A DNA stretch of 64,000 nt from CAIVVT01 sp963823095. GTDB lineage: Bacteria; Acidobacteriota; Terriglobia; Bryobacterales; Bryobacteraceae. The notes under the pieces are model-generated. The model searched no databases. It was given only the letters and a program-made list of their open reading frames with translations, and had not been told where the DNA came from. The position numbers were made by a program, and so were the translations under genes. This document shows positions 7,306 through 15,643 of this stretch, piece after piece (the stretch's first letter is position 1; the number at the start of each line of letters is the position of its first letter). The stretch is taken from contig CAWGKI010000019.1 in assembly GCA_963823095.1 (NCBI GenBank), forward strand, positions 1-64,000. Reading direction: 5' to 3'.

Positions 7306-8566
7306 CTGCCTCGCGCAGGCCGCAGGCCCTGTCTCAAAAGACGCTCAGAAAGAAGTCCTGACGGGTCAGGCGGCGTTCACCGACTACCGCTCCGAGAAGC
7401 CCGGAATCCGGCACAAACTCACGGTAGCCGACTTGCCGAAACCCTTCGCCACCGAGTCCGCCGGGAACGGCCCGACTGTTGTGCCGCGCCCTAAGGACGC
7501 CTGGCCCGTGGGGCCGGAGGGCTTTCAAGTCGAGTTGTACGACTCGGGGCTCGACAATCCGCGCCTGATCCGCAGGGCTCCGAACGGCGATCTGTTTCTG
7601 GCCGAGACTCACGCAGGCGAGATCAAGGTGTATCGCGGCGTGACGAAGGAAGGCAAGCCGGCGGAGAGTTCCATCTTTGCCGCCGGGTTGCACCAGCCCT
7701 TCGGGATCGCCTTCTATCCTCTCGGTCCGAATCCCCAATGGGTTTACATCGGGAACACGAATTCGGTGGTCCGGTTCGCTTATAAGAACGGCGATCTCAA
7801 AGCTTCGGGCGCGCCGCAAGTCCTCATCCCCGAACTCGCCTCCAGGGGAGGGCACTCGACGCGCGACGTCGCATTTTCTCTGGATGGCAAGCGCATGTTC
7901 GTCTCGGTCGGGTCGCGCTCGAACGTGGACGATGCGGACACGCATCCGGCGGAATTTCATCGCGCCAACATCCTGGAATACACACCCGAAGGCAAGTTCG
8001 TGAAGATCTACGGGGCGGGCATACGCAATCCCGTCGGCATCGCCGTGCATCCGCAAACGGGCGAGCTGTGGTGTTCGGTGAACGAGCGCGACGCGCTCGG
8101 CGACAACCTGGTGCCCGACTACATCACGCACGTTGAGGAAGGCGGATTCTACGGCTGGCCGTGGTACTACATGGGCAGCAATCAGGACCCGCGGCACGAG
8201 GGGAAGCACCCTGAGTTGAAGGGCAAAGTGATCGTGCCCGACGTGCTGCTGCAGCCGCATTTCGCGTCGTTGGAGATGACCTTCTACGACGGGAAGCAGT
8301 TCCCGCAGGAGTATCGCGGCGAGATCTTCGCATCGGAGCACGGCTCTTGGAACCGCGCGATCCGCGCCGGCTACGAAGTCATCCGGGTTCCGATGAAGGA
8401 CGGCCATGCGACGGGCGAATACGAGGACTTCCTGACGGGGTTCGTCACCGCCGACGGGCAGGTGTGGGGCCGCCCAGTGGGCGTTGCAGTCGGTCCGGAC
8501 GGTTCGCTGTTCGTTTCGGATGACGGCTCGAATTCAGTGTGGCGGGTCAGCTACAAAGGCAAATAG
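7253..8566 (+). CDS. Secreted PQQ-type sorbosone/glucose dehydrogenase
   Basis: A 437-residue protein with an N-terminal signal peptide (HHFRFIARGGLGLLALACLAQAAG). The rest is a six-bladed propeller of the L-sorbosone dehydrogenase / soluble glucose dehydrogenase type: FQVELYDSGLDNPRLIRRAPNG, LFLAETHAGEIKVYRG, GLHQPFGIAFYP, RGGHSTRDVAFSLDGKRMFVSVGS, AGIRNPVGIAVHPQTGELWCSVNERD and the FYGWPWYYMG motif. It probably oxidises a sugar or polyol in the periplasm using PQQ, although cofactor binding cannot be proved from sequence. The ribosome site GAGAGGA lies 8 bases before the ATG, inside repeat copy 3. It converges with the YdcF gene across a palindromic element. Confidence 0.92.
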   Translation: MHHFRFIARGGLGLLALACLAQAAGPVSKDAQKEVLTGQAAFTDYRSEKPGIRHKLTVADLPKPFATESAGNGPTVVPRPKDAWPVGPEGFQVELYDSGLDNPRLIRRAPNGDLFLAETHAGEIKVYRGVTKEGKPAESSIFAAGLHQPFGIAFYPLGPNPQWVYIGNTNSVVRFAYKNGDLKASGAPQVLIPELASRGGHSTRDVAFSLDGKRMFVSVGSRSNVDDADTHPAEFHRANILEYTPEGKFVKIYGAGIRNPVGIAVHPQTGELWCSVNERDALGDNLVPDYITHVEEGGFYGWPWYYMGSNQDPRHEGKHPELKGKVIVPDVLLQPHFASLEMTFYDGKQFPQEYRGEIFASEHGSWNRAIRAGYEVIRVPMKDGHATGEYEDFLTGFVTADGQVWGRPVGVAVGPDGSLFVSDDGSNSVWRVSYKGK

Positions 8567-8569
8567 CGC

Positions 8570-8667
8570 TGTTGTGGCGCACGCTTTAGCGTGCCGTGGT
8601 GGCATTCATGCCACCTTGCCGGAGTCGAGGATAAATCCCGCAGCACGCTAAAGCGTGCGCCACAACA
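8570..8667. repeat. Perfect 25-bp inverted repeat with inner palindrome
   Basis: Arms 8570-8594 and 8643-8667 are exact reverse complements and each contains the palindrome GCACGCTTTAGCGTGC (or its complement). The 48-base interior carries a further palindrome (8598-8615, GGTGGCAT arms around TC). It lies between two convergent genes and could act as a bidirectional terminator, though it has no T-tract. The stop codon of the YdcF gene (TAG, 8648-8650) lies inside the right arm. Confidence 0.85.
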
Positions 8668-9481
8668 GACGCGAGGCTCCATTGTCCGGAGGATCGATCG
8701 GACACTTGCTTTCGTGCGATTTCGTTGCCGAAGTCCCATGGCCGCTCTCTGTCGTTCGCGGTTCGGTGCTGGGAAGTGAAAACACTCGCAGCCACAGTCT
8801 CTTCGTTGCGACTCCGTCGATCAGGTGTTCCGTGAACCCCATGCGAACCAGATCCTCGTACGCGAGCATCACCTCGTCCGGCAATCTCTGCGGCGCGGAG
8901 TAGCCTTTTCGCGCGTAGACCCAGATTCGCTGCAGGTCGCCGACGATGATGTTGACGATCTTCACCGGGGTCAGCTCGGCCGTAAAGTACTCGTCCAGAC
9001 TCAAGCGCGGCGAGGCCAGCGACGCAGGCATCTCAGGCCACTCCACGGCCAGCGTGGCCCACGCGCGGCGCTGCATGAACGGCTTTACGGCGATGAGGAT
9101 GTTGCGTGGCTGGAGGCCGGCTTGCCTTAGTATTTCCCGCGTGAAAATGAAGTTCTCGGCGGTGTTCATGGCGCGGGTCTCCAGCAGGATGCTCTCTTTC
9201 GGCACGCCATTCCGCTCCAGAACTTCAGCGTACATCTCCGCTTCGGAGACGGCCCAATTCGTCGCCAGCAAGTCCGCGCCGTGAGCCATGCCGCCGGTGC
9301 AAACAACTGTCTTCCCGTAGCCAAGACGATAGCGATCCGCTGCGAATTCGGCCACGCGCAGATCGTTGGTGCCCAGCGCGACGATGACGTCTGCCGGGAG
9401 CGGCTCATGCTTCAACTGGTGATAGTCCCAGAGGACGCGCGCCAACCGCAGCGCTTCTTCCGTGATTCCTGGAGCGCTCAT
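8648..9481 (-). CDS. YdcF-like (DUF218) envelope protein
   Basis: From the ATG at 9481 the protein is 277 residues. It carries the DUF218/YdcF core: VIVALGTNDLRVAEFAADRYRLG, KTVVCTGGMAHG, NGVPKESILLETRAMNTAENF and ILIAVKPFMQRRAWATL. Family members (YdcF, SanA, ElyC) act in envelope or nucleotide-related processes, and no membrane segment is obvious here. The start overlaps the RNase R stop by four bases (ATGA), so they form an operon. The C-terminal ~40 residues are unlike the family, and the last few codons come from the palindromic repeat that supplies the stop codon, suggesting the 3' end was altered by repeat insertion. Confidence 0.85.
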   Translation of the reverse strand: MSAPGITEEALRLARVLWDYHQLKHEPLPADVIVALGTNDLRVAEFAADRYRLGYGKTVVCTGGMAHGADLLATNWAVSEAEMYAEVLERNGVPKESILLETRAMNTAENFIFTREILRQAGLQPRNILIAVKPFMQRRAWATLAVEWPEMPASLASPRLSLDEYFTAELTPVKIVNIIVGDLQRIWVYARKGYSAPQRLPDEVMLAYEDLVRMGFTEHLIDGVATKRLWLRVFSLPSTEPRTTESGHGTSATKSHESKCPIDPPDNGASRLLWRTL

Positions 9482-11814
9482 TGCCTCGGCCGCTTGCCCT
9501 GCTTGCCCGGCCGGTTTGGCTTGCCCGGCTGCTCCGGCAACATCAAGGCGAACAGCAGTTTCTTGTCCATCTCGTCCACGCGATAGAGGCGCACCTGCAC
9601 GCGGTCGCCGATGCGGATCTCGGCCCGGCTGCGTTCGGAAACGATCTTGCGCGTGTTCTCCTGCCACGTCCAGCGCCCGTTGGGCAGAGTGTCGATGAGC
9701 ACCAGCCCTTCGACGAACAGGTCGTCAAGTTCGACGAAGAAGCCGAACTTCATCGTGCTGATGACCAGGGCCGGGAAGTCGTCGCCGACCCGGTCAATCA
9801 TGAAGCGGACTTTCTTCCATTCGAGAAGATCGCGTTCCGCCTCCGCCGCGCGGCGTTCGGTGTCGGAGCACTGCATCGCTACGGGTTCGAGCGGGCCTTC
9901 GTCATAGAGTTGCCCGTCGAGTAATCCGCCCAGCAGGCGGTGCACGATCAGGTCGGGATAGCGGCGGATAGGTGAAGTGAAGTGCGTGTAGCTCTTTGCC
10001 GCCAGAGCGAAGTGGCCGACGTTGATGGTGCTGTAGCGCGCCTGTTTCAGCGACCGCAGCATCAAGTAATTGAGGATGCGTTCCTCGGGCCGCCCAGCCA
10101 GCTTCTCGACCAACCGCTGGTACATCTGCGAGGTCACCTTGAGCCGTTCGTCGGGGCGCACGATGTCCTTGTGGACCTTGCGGCCGTCGCGTCTGCGGTC
10201 CACCATGCTAAAGCGCTTCACGGGGATCGCGGCCAGCCCAAGAGTGTGGCCGAAGCGCAGCGCAAGCTCTTCGAAATCCGCTACGCGGGACGGGTCCGGC
10301 GGCTCGTGAATGCGGTAGATGGACTCGGGCAGTTTCGCTTCCAGGTGCCCGGCCACGGCCTCGTTGGCGGCCAGCATGAACTCTTCGATCAGGCGGTGCG
10401 CAAACAGGCGATCGCTGCGGCGGATGCCTTTCATCGCACCCTTTTCGTCGAACTCGATCACAGGTTCAGGCAAATCGAAGTCGATGGAGCCGCGCTTGTC
10501 CCGACGCCGGTTCAGCATCTCCGCGAGTTCCTTCATCAGCTCGAAGCGCGCGACGAGCGGGGCATAGCGTTGGCGCTGTTCGGCGTCGGCGTCGAGGATG
10601 AGTTGCACGTTGGTGTAGGTCATCCGCTCGGCGCTGCGGATGACTCCACGGCAGAAGTCTTGCGAGACCACCTCGCCTTTGGCGTCGAGTTCGAGCAGCG
10701 CGGACATCGTCAGCCGGTCCACGCCGGGTTTGAGCGAACAGATCTCCGTGCTCAGCTCCAATGGCAGCATCGGCACGGCACGGTCGGGGAAGTAGACGCT
10801 GGTGCCGCGCTTCAACGCTTCGATGTCGATGGGCGAGCCCGGGCGCACGTAATAGCTGACGTCGGCGATGTGGACGTGCAGCAGGAAGTGGCCGTTGGGC
10901 AGGCGGTCCACATAGACCGCGTCGTCGAAGTCGCGCGCGGTCTCGCCGTCGATAGTGACGCACGGCAGGTCACGGAAATCGCGCCGACCGCGCAACTCCA
11001 GTTCGGCGATGACGGGCGGAACGGCCTGCGCCTGCTCCAGCACCTCGGCGGGGAAGCGATTCGGCAGATGGTGCTTGCGGATGATGACCTCGACGTCTAC
11101 GCCGAAGTCGTCGGGGCGGCCGAGGATCTCGACCACGCGGCCCACGGCGTTGTCGTCATCGTCTTCGGGATACTCGACGATCTCGACGTTGACGATCATC
11201 CCGTTCATGTCTTCCGGACTCTTGATTTCGAGCGCGCGAACGCCGATGCGGTCGGGCGAAGCTTCAGCGCGTGGCGTCTCCATGCCGTAGGGAATGATGA
11301 TGGACTGGCGGATGCGCGACTCCTGCGGAACCACGTAATTCTCGCGGCGTCCAACGCGAAACTCGCCGACCACGGTGGGATGCGCGCGCTCCAGGATCTT
11401 GACGACCGAGCCCTCGGCGCGGCCTTCGCGTCCCAGCCTGCCGATGCGGACCAGCACGCGGTCGCCGTGCATGCCGCGCCCTTCCGCGCCGGGCGGCAGG
11501 AAGACGTCGCCCTTGATGTGCGTCAGCGGACGGTCGGAAGTGAGGAAGCCGTATCCGTCACGGTGCAGGTTCAGCCTACCGACGGCATACTCCTGCTGGC
11601 GCTCGGGGAGAGCGTAGTTGCCGCGGATTTCGATTAACGCCCCGCGCTCCGAAAGCGCGTCCAGAGCGTCTTCGAGAGTATGGCGGGCCTCGCCGCGAAC
11701 TCCAAGCTCGCGCGCGAGCGTCTTGAAGTTGGCCCGTCCGTGCGGCAGGACGGCCAGACGCTCCAGGATCAGGGTTTCCAAGGCGGAAGGGTTTAGCGGG
11801 CTAGACTGCGCCAC
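9478..11814 (-). CDS. rnr: Ribonuclease R
   Basis: A 778-residue 3'-5' exoribonuclease of the RNB/RNase II family. An N-terminal winged-helix region (LETLILERLAVLPHGRANFKTLAREL) precedes cold-shock domains (YGFLTSDRPLTHIKGDVFLPP), the catalytic RNB domain with CVTIDGETARDFDDAVYVDRL and HIADVSYYVRPGSPID, then HFTSPIRRYPDLIVHRLL and a C-terminal S1 domain ending in a basic tail. The GTG at 11814 is chosen because it gives the family length. The frame runs on to 11982, but those extra residues are arginine-rich and translated from the palindromic repeat. It overlaps the YdcF gene by four bases. Confidence 0.95.
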   Translation of the reverse strand: MAQSSPLNPSALETLILERLAVLPHGRANFKTLARELGVRGEARHTLEDALDALSERGALIEIRGNYALPERQQEYAVGRLNLHRDGYGFLTSDRPLTHIKGDVFLPPGAEGRGMHGDRVLVRIGRLGREGRAEGSVVKILERAHPTVVGEFRVGRRENYVVPQESRIRQSIIIPYGMETPRAEASPDRIGVRALEIKSPEDMNGMIVNVEIVEYPEDDDDNAVGRVVEILGRPDDFGVDVEVIIRKHHLPNRFPAEVLEQAQAVPPVIAELELRGRRDFRDLPCVTIDGETARDFDDAVYVDRLPNGHFLLHVHIADVSYYVRPGSPIDIEALKRGTSVYFPDRAVPMLPLELSTEICSLKPGVDRLTMSALLELDAKGEVVSQDFCRGVIRSAERMTYTNVQLILDADAEQRQRYAPLVARFELMKELAEMLNRRRDKRGSIDFDLPEPVIEFDEKGAMKGIRRSDRLFAHRLIEEFMLAANEAVAGHLEAKLPESIYRIHEPPDPSRVADFEELALRFGHTLGLAAIPVKRFSMVDRRRDGRKVHKDIVRPDERLKVTSQMYQRLVEKLAGRPEERILNYLMLRSLKQARYSTINVGHFALAAKSYTHFTSPIRRYPDLIVHRLLGGLLDGQLYDEGPLEPVAMQCSDTERRAAEAERDLLEWKKVRFMIDRVGDDFPALVISTMKFGFFVELDDLFVEGLVLIDTLPNGRWTWQENTRKIVSERSRAEIRIGDRVQVRLYRVDEMDKKLLFALMLPEQPGKPNRPGKQGKRPRQ

Positions 11815-11860
11815 ACAGCTAAGTATAGAAGCAGTGGCGTCCTGGAAATGCCTCTGGGAA

Positions 11861-11943
11861 CGCCCCTGGGAACGCCGATCTCCAGATCGGCACTCTCTCC
11901 AGCGCAACGGGAGCCGGTCTGGAGACCGGCGTTCCCAGGGGCG
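11861..11943. repeat. Palindromic-word inverted repeat between divergent genes
   Basis: Outer arms (CGCCCCTGGGAACGCCG and its complement) enclose two perfect palindromes: GCCGATCTCCAGATCGGC (11874-11891) and GCCGGTCTGGAGACCGGC (11913-11930). Similar elements are at 30761-31000 and 41642-41875. It lies in the divergent promoter region of rnr and the adenosine-specific kinase gene. Confidence 0.85.
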
Positions 11944-11960
11944 GTAACATAAGAGTCGGC

Positions 11961-12443
11961 ATGGAACTGAAATCCGTCGCACTGGAGATCCCCGAAGACG
12001 CGAACGTCATTTTCGGGCAGAGTCATTTCATCAAGACCGTCGAAGATCTCTATGAGGCCATCGTGAACGCGGTTCCGCAGGCGAAGTTCGGCATTGCTTT
12101 CTGCGAGGCTTCGGGCGCGTGCCTGGTGCGTGCCGAGGGCAATGACGACGCGTTGAAGGCCGCGGCCATTCGCAACGCGCAGGCCGTCGCTGCGGGCCAC
12201 ACGTTCGTCATCCTGGTGCGCAATGCGTTCCCGATCAACCTCCTGACTCGGATCAAGGAAGTGCCGGAGATAGTGGGACTCTTCTGCGCTACCGCGAACC
12301 CCGTCGAAGTGATTCTCGCCGAGAGCGAGCAGGGGCGCGGGGTGCTGGGCGTGATCGACGGTTCCTCCCCGAAGGGCGTCGAGACGAACGAAGACGCTCA
12401 GTGGCGGCACGATCTGCTGCGCAAATTCGGCTACAAGCGATAG
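11961..12443 (+). CDS. Adenosine-specific kinase family protein (DUF355)
   Basis: A 160-residue protein matching the adenosine-specific kinase family (PF04008), a small enzyme fold first characterised in archaea. Family-like features are the N-terminal VALEIPEDANVIFGQSHFIKTVEDLYEAI, the core VPQAKFGIAFCEASG, LVRAEGND, ALKAAAIRNAQAVAAGHTFVI and the C-terminal GVLGVIDGSSPKGVETNED. Length equals the family norm. It is transcribed away from rnr. The substrate assignment rests on the family and cannot be tested here. Confidence 0.9.
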   Translation: MELKSVALEIPEDANVIFGQSHFIKTVEDLYEAIVNAVPQAKFGIAFCEASGACLVRAEGNDDALKAAAIRNAQAVAAGHTFVILVRNAFPINLLTRIKEVPEIVGLFCATANPVEVILAESEQGRGVLGVIDGSSPKGVETNEDAQWRHDLLRKFGYKR

Positions 12444-12537
12444 GGACGCCGATCGCATAGCACGTCCTCCATTCCGGTCCCCTGAAGAGCGGGCGGCGCG
12501 AACATCAGTGCCCGCGCTTCGGCGAAGATAGCAGGTA

Positions 12538-14241
12538 GTGTCAAACCCTCGAATGTATCTCCAAGGCACGCCCGACATCGACGCTATTGTCCGCTGGTAT
12601 CGCGGAGAGCATGAGCCCGCGCTCGATGACGACGAGAAGGTGATGCAGTATTACCAGCAGTGCCATCCGCGCACGCTGTTCTTGAAGACGCTGCCGGCCG
12701 GAGCCACGATGCTGGACCTCGGCGCGGGGGAAGGATCCATGCACGTTTTTCGCGGCTGGCCGCCACCCGACCGCCACGACATCAAGCTGTATGCGTTCTC
12801 GCTCGAAAAGGGCAAGCATTTCGATTCCTATGAGGGTTACGAAATAGGGGATTGGAATACCCAGCCGCCCGATTTCGACGGCATGCCGTTCGACGCCATC
12901 TTCTCTTCGCATTTCGTCGAACACATTCAGGAACCTGGCTCCCTTGCGGACTGGGCCGCTTCGCGCCTGAGACCTGGCGGCCGGATCTTCACCGAGTGGC
13001 CGGCTGAAGCCGCTCTGAGAGCGCCTGAGAATCGTCAACTGCGCAAGCACGGGATCTATCTCCGCGTAGGTACGTTTTTCGACGATGCAACGCACCAGGC
13101 GTTACCGTCGACAGAGTTCATTCACTCGTCGCTGCGAGAGGCGGGGCTGGAGATCGAGATCGCCGGGACCATCCGCATGCCAGTGTTTGAAACGGCGTTG
13201 CTGGACCTCTACCGACGCACGAACAACACGGTCGCTCTTCAGTTCGCTTACTGGTCGTTTACGGGCTGGTGCCAGTACGCCATCGCACGCAAGCCCGTGG
13301 TCGAGACTGCGTCGGCGGCGCGTCCCACTCCCGTGCGGGTTCCGGTGAAGTCTGCACGGCCCAAGCAACCGCCGCCGCTCGCCCCTGAGGTGCGCAAGAA
13401 ATTCGAAGACTCATACACGGCAAGGCGAGCACAATTCCTCGAGCATGTCGCGAACGAACCGCTCGGCGCTGAGTTGAGCCGCTGCCTGTGGTACCACACC
13501 ATTGACTTGGGCGACGGACTCGTGACCCCGGGCATGTTCGATTTCCGGCAGGAGTGGAGCAAGTACGGGTTGCCTGAAGAATTCAATGGGCAGACAGTGC
13601 TCGACGCCGGACCAGCGACGGGGTATTTCTCGTTCGAATGCGCCCGGCGCGGCGCGCGGGTATCCTGCGTGGAACTGCCGAGTCTGCGCGCGCTCGACCG
13701 CTTCCCCGGACAGAGCGTGGAACAGTCCCTGCGCAAGATCGAGCAGATGATGTTCCCCAACGGCTCGCCCGGAGAGCATGGTGAAGAAGAACTCTATCGC
13801 CTGTTGCTGGGATTGCCGTTCCGATTCTGCGGCGAGCGTCTGGGCGTTCAAGTGGACTGCCACTATGCGACCGTCTACGACGTGTCGCGCGAAATGCTGG
13901 GGGCGCCCGAAGGGTTCGATTGGGTGCTGGCCTGCGACCTCCTCACCAGCACGTTGCATCCGCTGCGGGCGCTGACCGCGCTAGCGTCTGTCTGCAGTGG
14001 AACGCTGGTGATCGTGGCGCCGCTGCCGGGGAGTCCGTCCGACACGCCGTCGATGCTCTACACCGGGGGCGCCGATGTCAACGACGACGAAGTCAACTGG
14101 TGGCAGCCGAATCGAGCCTGCATGGAGCAGTGGCTCTCGAAGCTCGGATTCCGCGAAGTGAGGGAGATCGGCCGCCAGACGGCCGTTGTCCAGGAAAGCG
14201 GCTACCAGGTGGAGCGCACCGTGCTGCACGCGACTCGTTGA
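12538..14241 (+). CDS. Fused double SAM-dependent methyltransferase
   Basis: A 567-residue protein with two methyltransferase domains. The N-terminal domain (about 1-250) has the SAM motif MLDLGAGEGS and the catalytic-region motif FDAIFSSHFVEHIQEPG. A proline/basic linker (about 265-290) follows. The C-terminal domain (about 300-565) resembles the CmoB/DUF1698 group: WYHTIDLGDGLVTPGMFD, VLDAGPATGYFSFECARRGA and WVLACDLLTSTLHPLRAL. CmoB modifies tRNA wobble uridine, but the fused partner and missing tRNA-enzyme context make a glycan or lipid substrate equally possible. The start is a GTG; a later in-frame ATG at 12553 is an alternative. It faces the TylF-like gene. Confidence 0.85.
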   Translation: MSNPRMYLQGTPDIDAIVRWYRGEHEPALDDDEKVMQYYQQCHPRTLFLKTLPAGATMLDLGAGEGSMHVFRGWPPPDRHDIKLYAFSLEKGKHFDSYEGYEIGDWNTQPPDFDGMPFDAIFSSHFVEHIQEPGSLADWAASRLRPGGRIFTEWPAEAALRAPENRQLRKHGIYLRVGTFFDDATHQALPSTEFIHSSLREAGLEIEIAGTIRMPVFETALLDLYRRTNNTVALQFAYWSFTGWCQYAIARKPVVETASAARPTPVRVPVKSARPKQPPPLAPEVRKKFEDSYTARRAQFLEHVANEPLGAELSRCLWYHTIDLGDGLVTPGMFDFRQEWSKYGLPEEFNGQTVLDAGPATGYFSFECARRGARVSCVELPSLRALDRFPGQSVEQSLRKIEQMMFPNGSPGEHGEEELYRLLLGLPFRFCGERLGVQVDCHYATVYDVSREMLGAPEGFDWVLACDLLTSTLHPLRALTALASVCSGTLVIVAPLPGSPSDTPSMLYTGGADVNDDEVNWWQPNRACMEQWLSKLGFREVREIGRQTAVVQESGYQVERTVLHATR

Positions 14242-14298
14242 AGCAGGTTGTGCTCGTCTCATTCGCCGCTAAGGCAACGGCTGGAAGGCGACCATGTG

Positions 14299-15537
14299 CT
14301 ACTTGGGGATATCGAATTTGGGGCCAAGGCCAAGCAGCCTGCCCAGCCTGAGCCAGCGCGAAGTCCCGGCCATGTTCACCTGCCGTTTGAGCGTGTTGTG
14401 CGCCTCAGTCAGTTCTCCACGCGCATCTTCCACGCCGGCCAATCTGTTCTGCGTTTGGTCCAGAAGCATCCTGGTTTCCTCCAGGTCGGTCACGCATTTC
14501 TCGTGCATTTCGTTAAGACGCCAGTGGGCTCGGTCCAGGTCCGCGTGCTCCGCCTCGAGGTCTTTCAACCGAAGCAACGCCTGTTCCAGGCGTGCCCTCG
14601 TCTCACCGAGGTCTACCAGGCATTCTTCATGCCTCTGCTGGAGACGCGCTGAGTTCTGCGTTGTGAACGCGAGTTCGCCTTCCAGCCGTTGGATCCTGAA
14701 TCGAGACTCCAATAGTGCGGGTTCAGGATTCTGACTTGTACCCGCTTGACTGTGCTCCGCGGGCGGCCAGATTCGAAACACGAAGTGTGGCCAGATCTGC
14801 TCGCAATTCAAACCGTCGCGGCGAATCACCAGGTCCTCAACGACCTCGGTCGCGCCGAGGCAACCGGAAGAGTGGGCGTCGTCGAAGACCACATAGCCTC
14901 CCGGAACCATCCAAGGTCTGACGGCTTCATAGGCGTAGGCCACCGAGGGCCGGATATCGCAATCGATATGCGCCAGCAGCAGCGGCGCCGCCCCGGCGAG
15001 TGCCGCGGGCGCCGTCTCCTCGAACGTACCCTGGACGAATTCGAGACTGTCCGCCAGACCACATTCCGAAACGTAAGCTCGTAATTCTGCCAGATCGACG
15101 CCCGAGAAGTCGCCTGCGTTGTGGGCGTCCACGTTCTTGTCGGTGGGCGGCATTCCCGCGAAAGTATCCAGCCCGTACACGCGCACATTGAGTCCGAGGC
15201 AACGGCAAACCGCGGCGAGGAAGATAGCGCTGCCGCCGCGAAAACTGCCGAATTCGAAGATCGAGCCGGAGCCCGAGCTGGATTGTTCAAGCAACTTGGG
15301 CAGGAAGTACTTGGCCAGCAGGAAGAGATTCATGCGGCACGGCTCGGTCTGGATCGTGCGACCTTGGGCCAGAGACACCGCTTCCGTGTAGATAGGATCC
15401 GCAAGCACTGCCTCGCGCATGCCGCCGTACTCAAGGCCCCAGCCTCGCGCGTACCCGTCCTTAACCGATCGGCCTTTTCGAAGTTCCTCGCCCCGCAAGT
15501 CCAGGGCAAAGTCGCCAGTCTCGAAGTGATTGGGCAT
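14299..15537 (-). CDS. TylF/MycF-like methyltransferase with C-terminal coiled coil
   Basis: The 412-residue protein has a TylF/macrocin-O-methyltransferase-like N-terminal domain (about 1-270): IFEFGSFRGGSAIFLA, VYGLDTFAGMPPTD, LEFVQGTFEET, LLLAHIDCDIRPSVAYAYE and PGGYVVFDDAHSSGCLGA, which includes the metal-binding aspartates of the family. From about residue 275 to 385 it turns into heptad-rich sequence (LEGELAFTTQNSARLQQRHEE, LRLKDLEAEHADLDRAHWRL), a probable long coiled coil for oligomerisation or scaffolding. It likely methylates sugar or phenolic hydroxyls of an exported glycan. Its neighbour is another methyltransferase. Confidence 0.85.
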   Translation of the reverse strand: MPNHFETGDFALDLRGEELRKGRSVKDGYARGWGLEYGGMREAVLADPIYTEAVSLAQGRTIQTEPCRMNLFLLAKYFLPKLLEQSSSGSGSIFEFGSFRGGSAIFLAAVCRCLGLNVRVYGLDTFAGMPPTDKNVDAHNAGDFSGVDLAELRAYVSECGLADSLEFVQGTFEETAPAALAGAAPLLLAHIDCDIRPSVAYAYEAVRPWMVPGGYVVFDDAHSSGCLGATEVVEDLVIRRDGLNCEQIWPHFVFRIWPPAEHSQAGTSQNPEPALLESRFRIQRLEGELAFTTQNSARLQQRHEECLVDLGETRARLEQALLRLKDLEAEHADLDRAHWRLNEMHEKCVTDLEETRMLLDQTQNRLAGVEDARGELTEAHNTLKRQVNMAGTSRWLRLGRLLGLGPKFDIPK

Positions 15538-15643
15538 GAGTTGTCAATTCTGGGCGCCAAACGCCGATGCCGGAGTCGGGCCAGCGCCTGCGCCGGTTAC
15601 GAGCGCGGCGCGCCCGAGAACGCGCCGCCGAATACTCGGACCA

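Noticed and set aside
7334..8407. 357-codon open frame antisense to the sorbosone dehydrogenase
   Set aside because: The plus strand has signal peptide, ribosome site and propeller motifs; the antisense frame has no recognisable features.
9982..11637. 551-codon open frame antisense to RNase R
   Set aside because: It lies fully opposite a well conserved enzyme. Its translation is His/Asp/Val-rich with no domain, as expected of an antisense frame in high-GC coding DNA.
11815..11982. N-terminal extension of RNase R to an upstream ATG
   Set aside because: The extra 56 codons translate the palindromic repeat and its flank, and the GTG at 11814 gives the family length.
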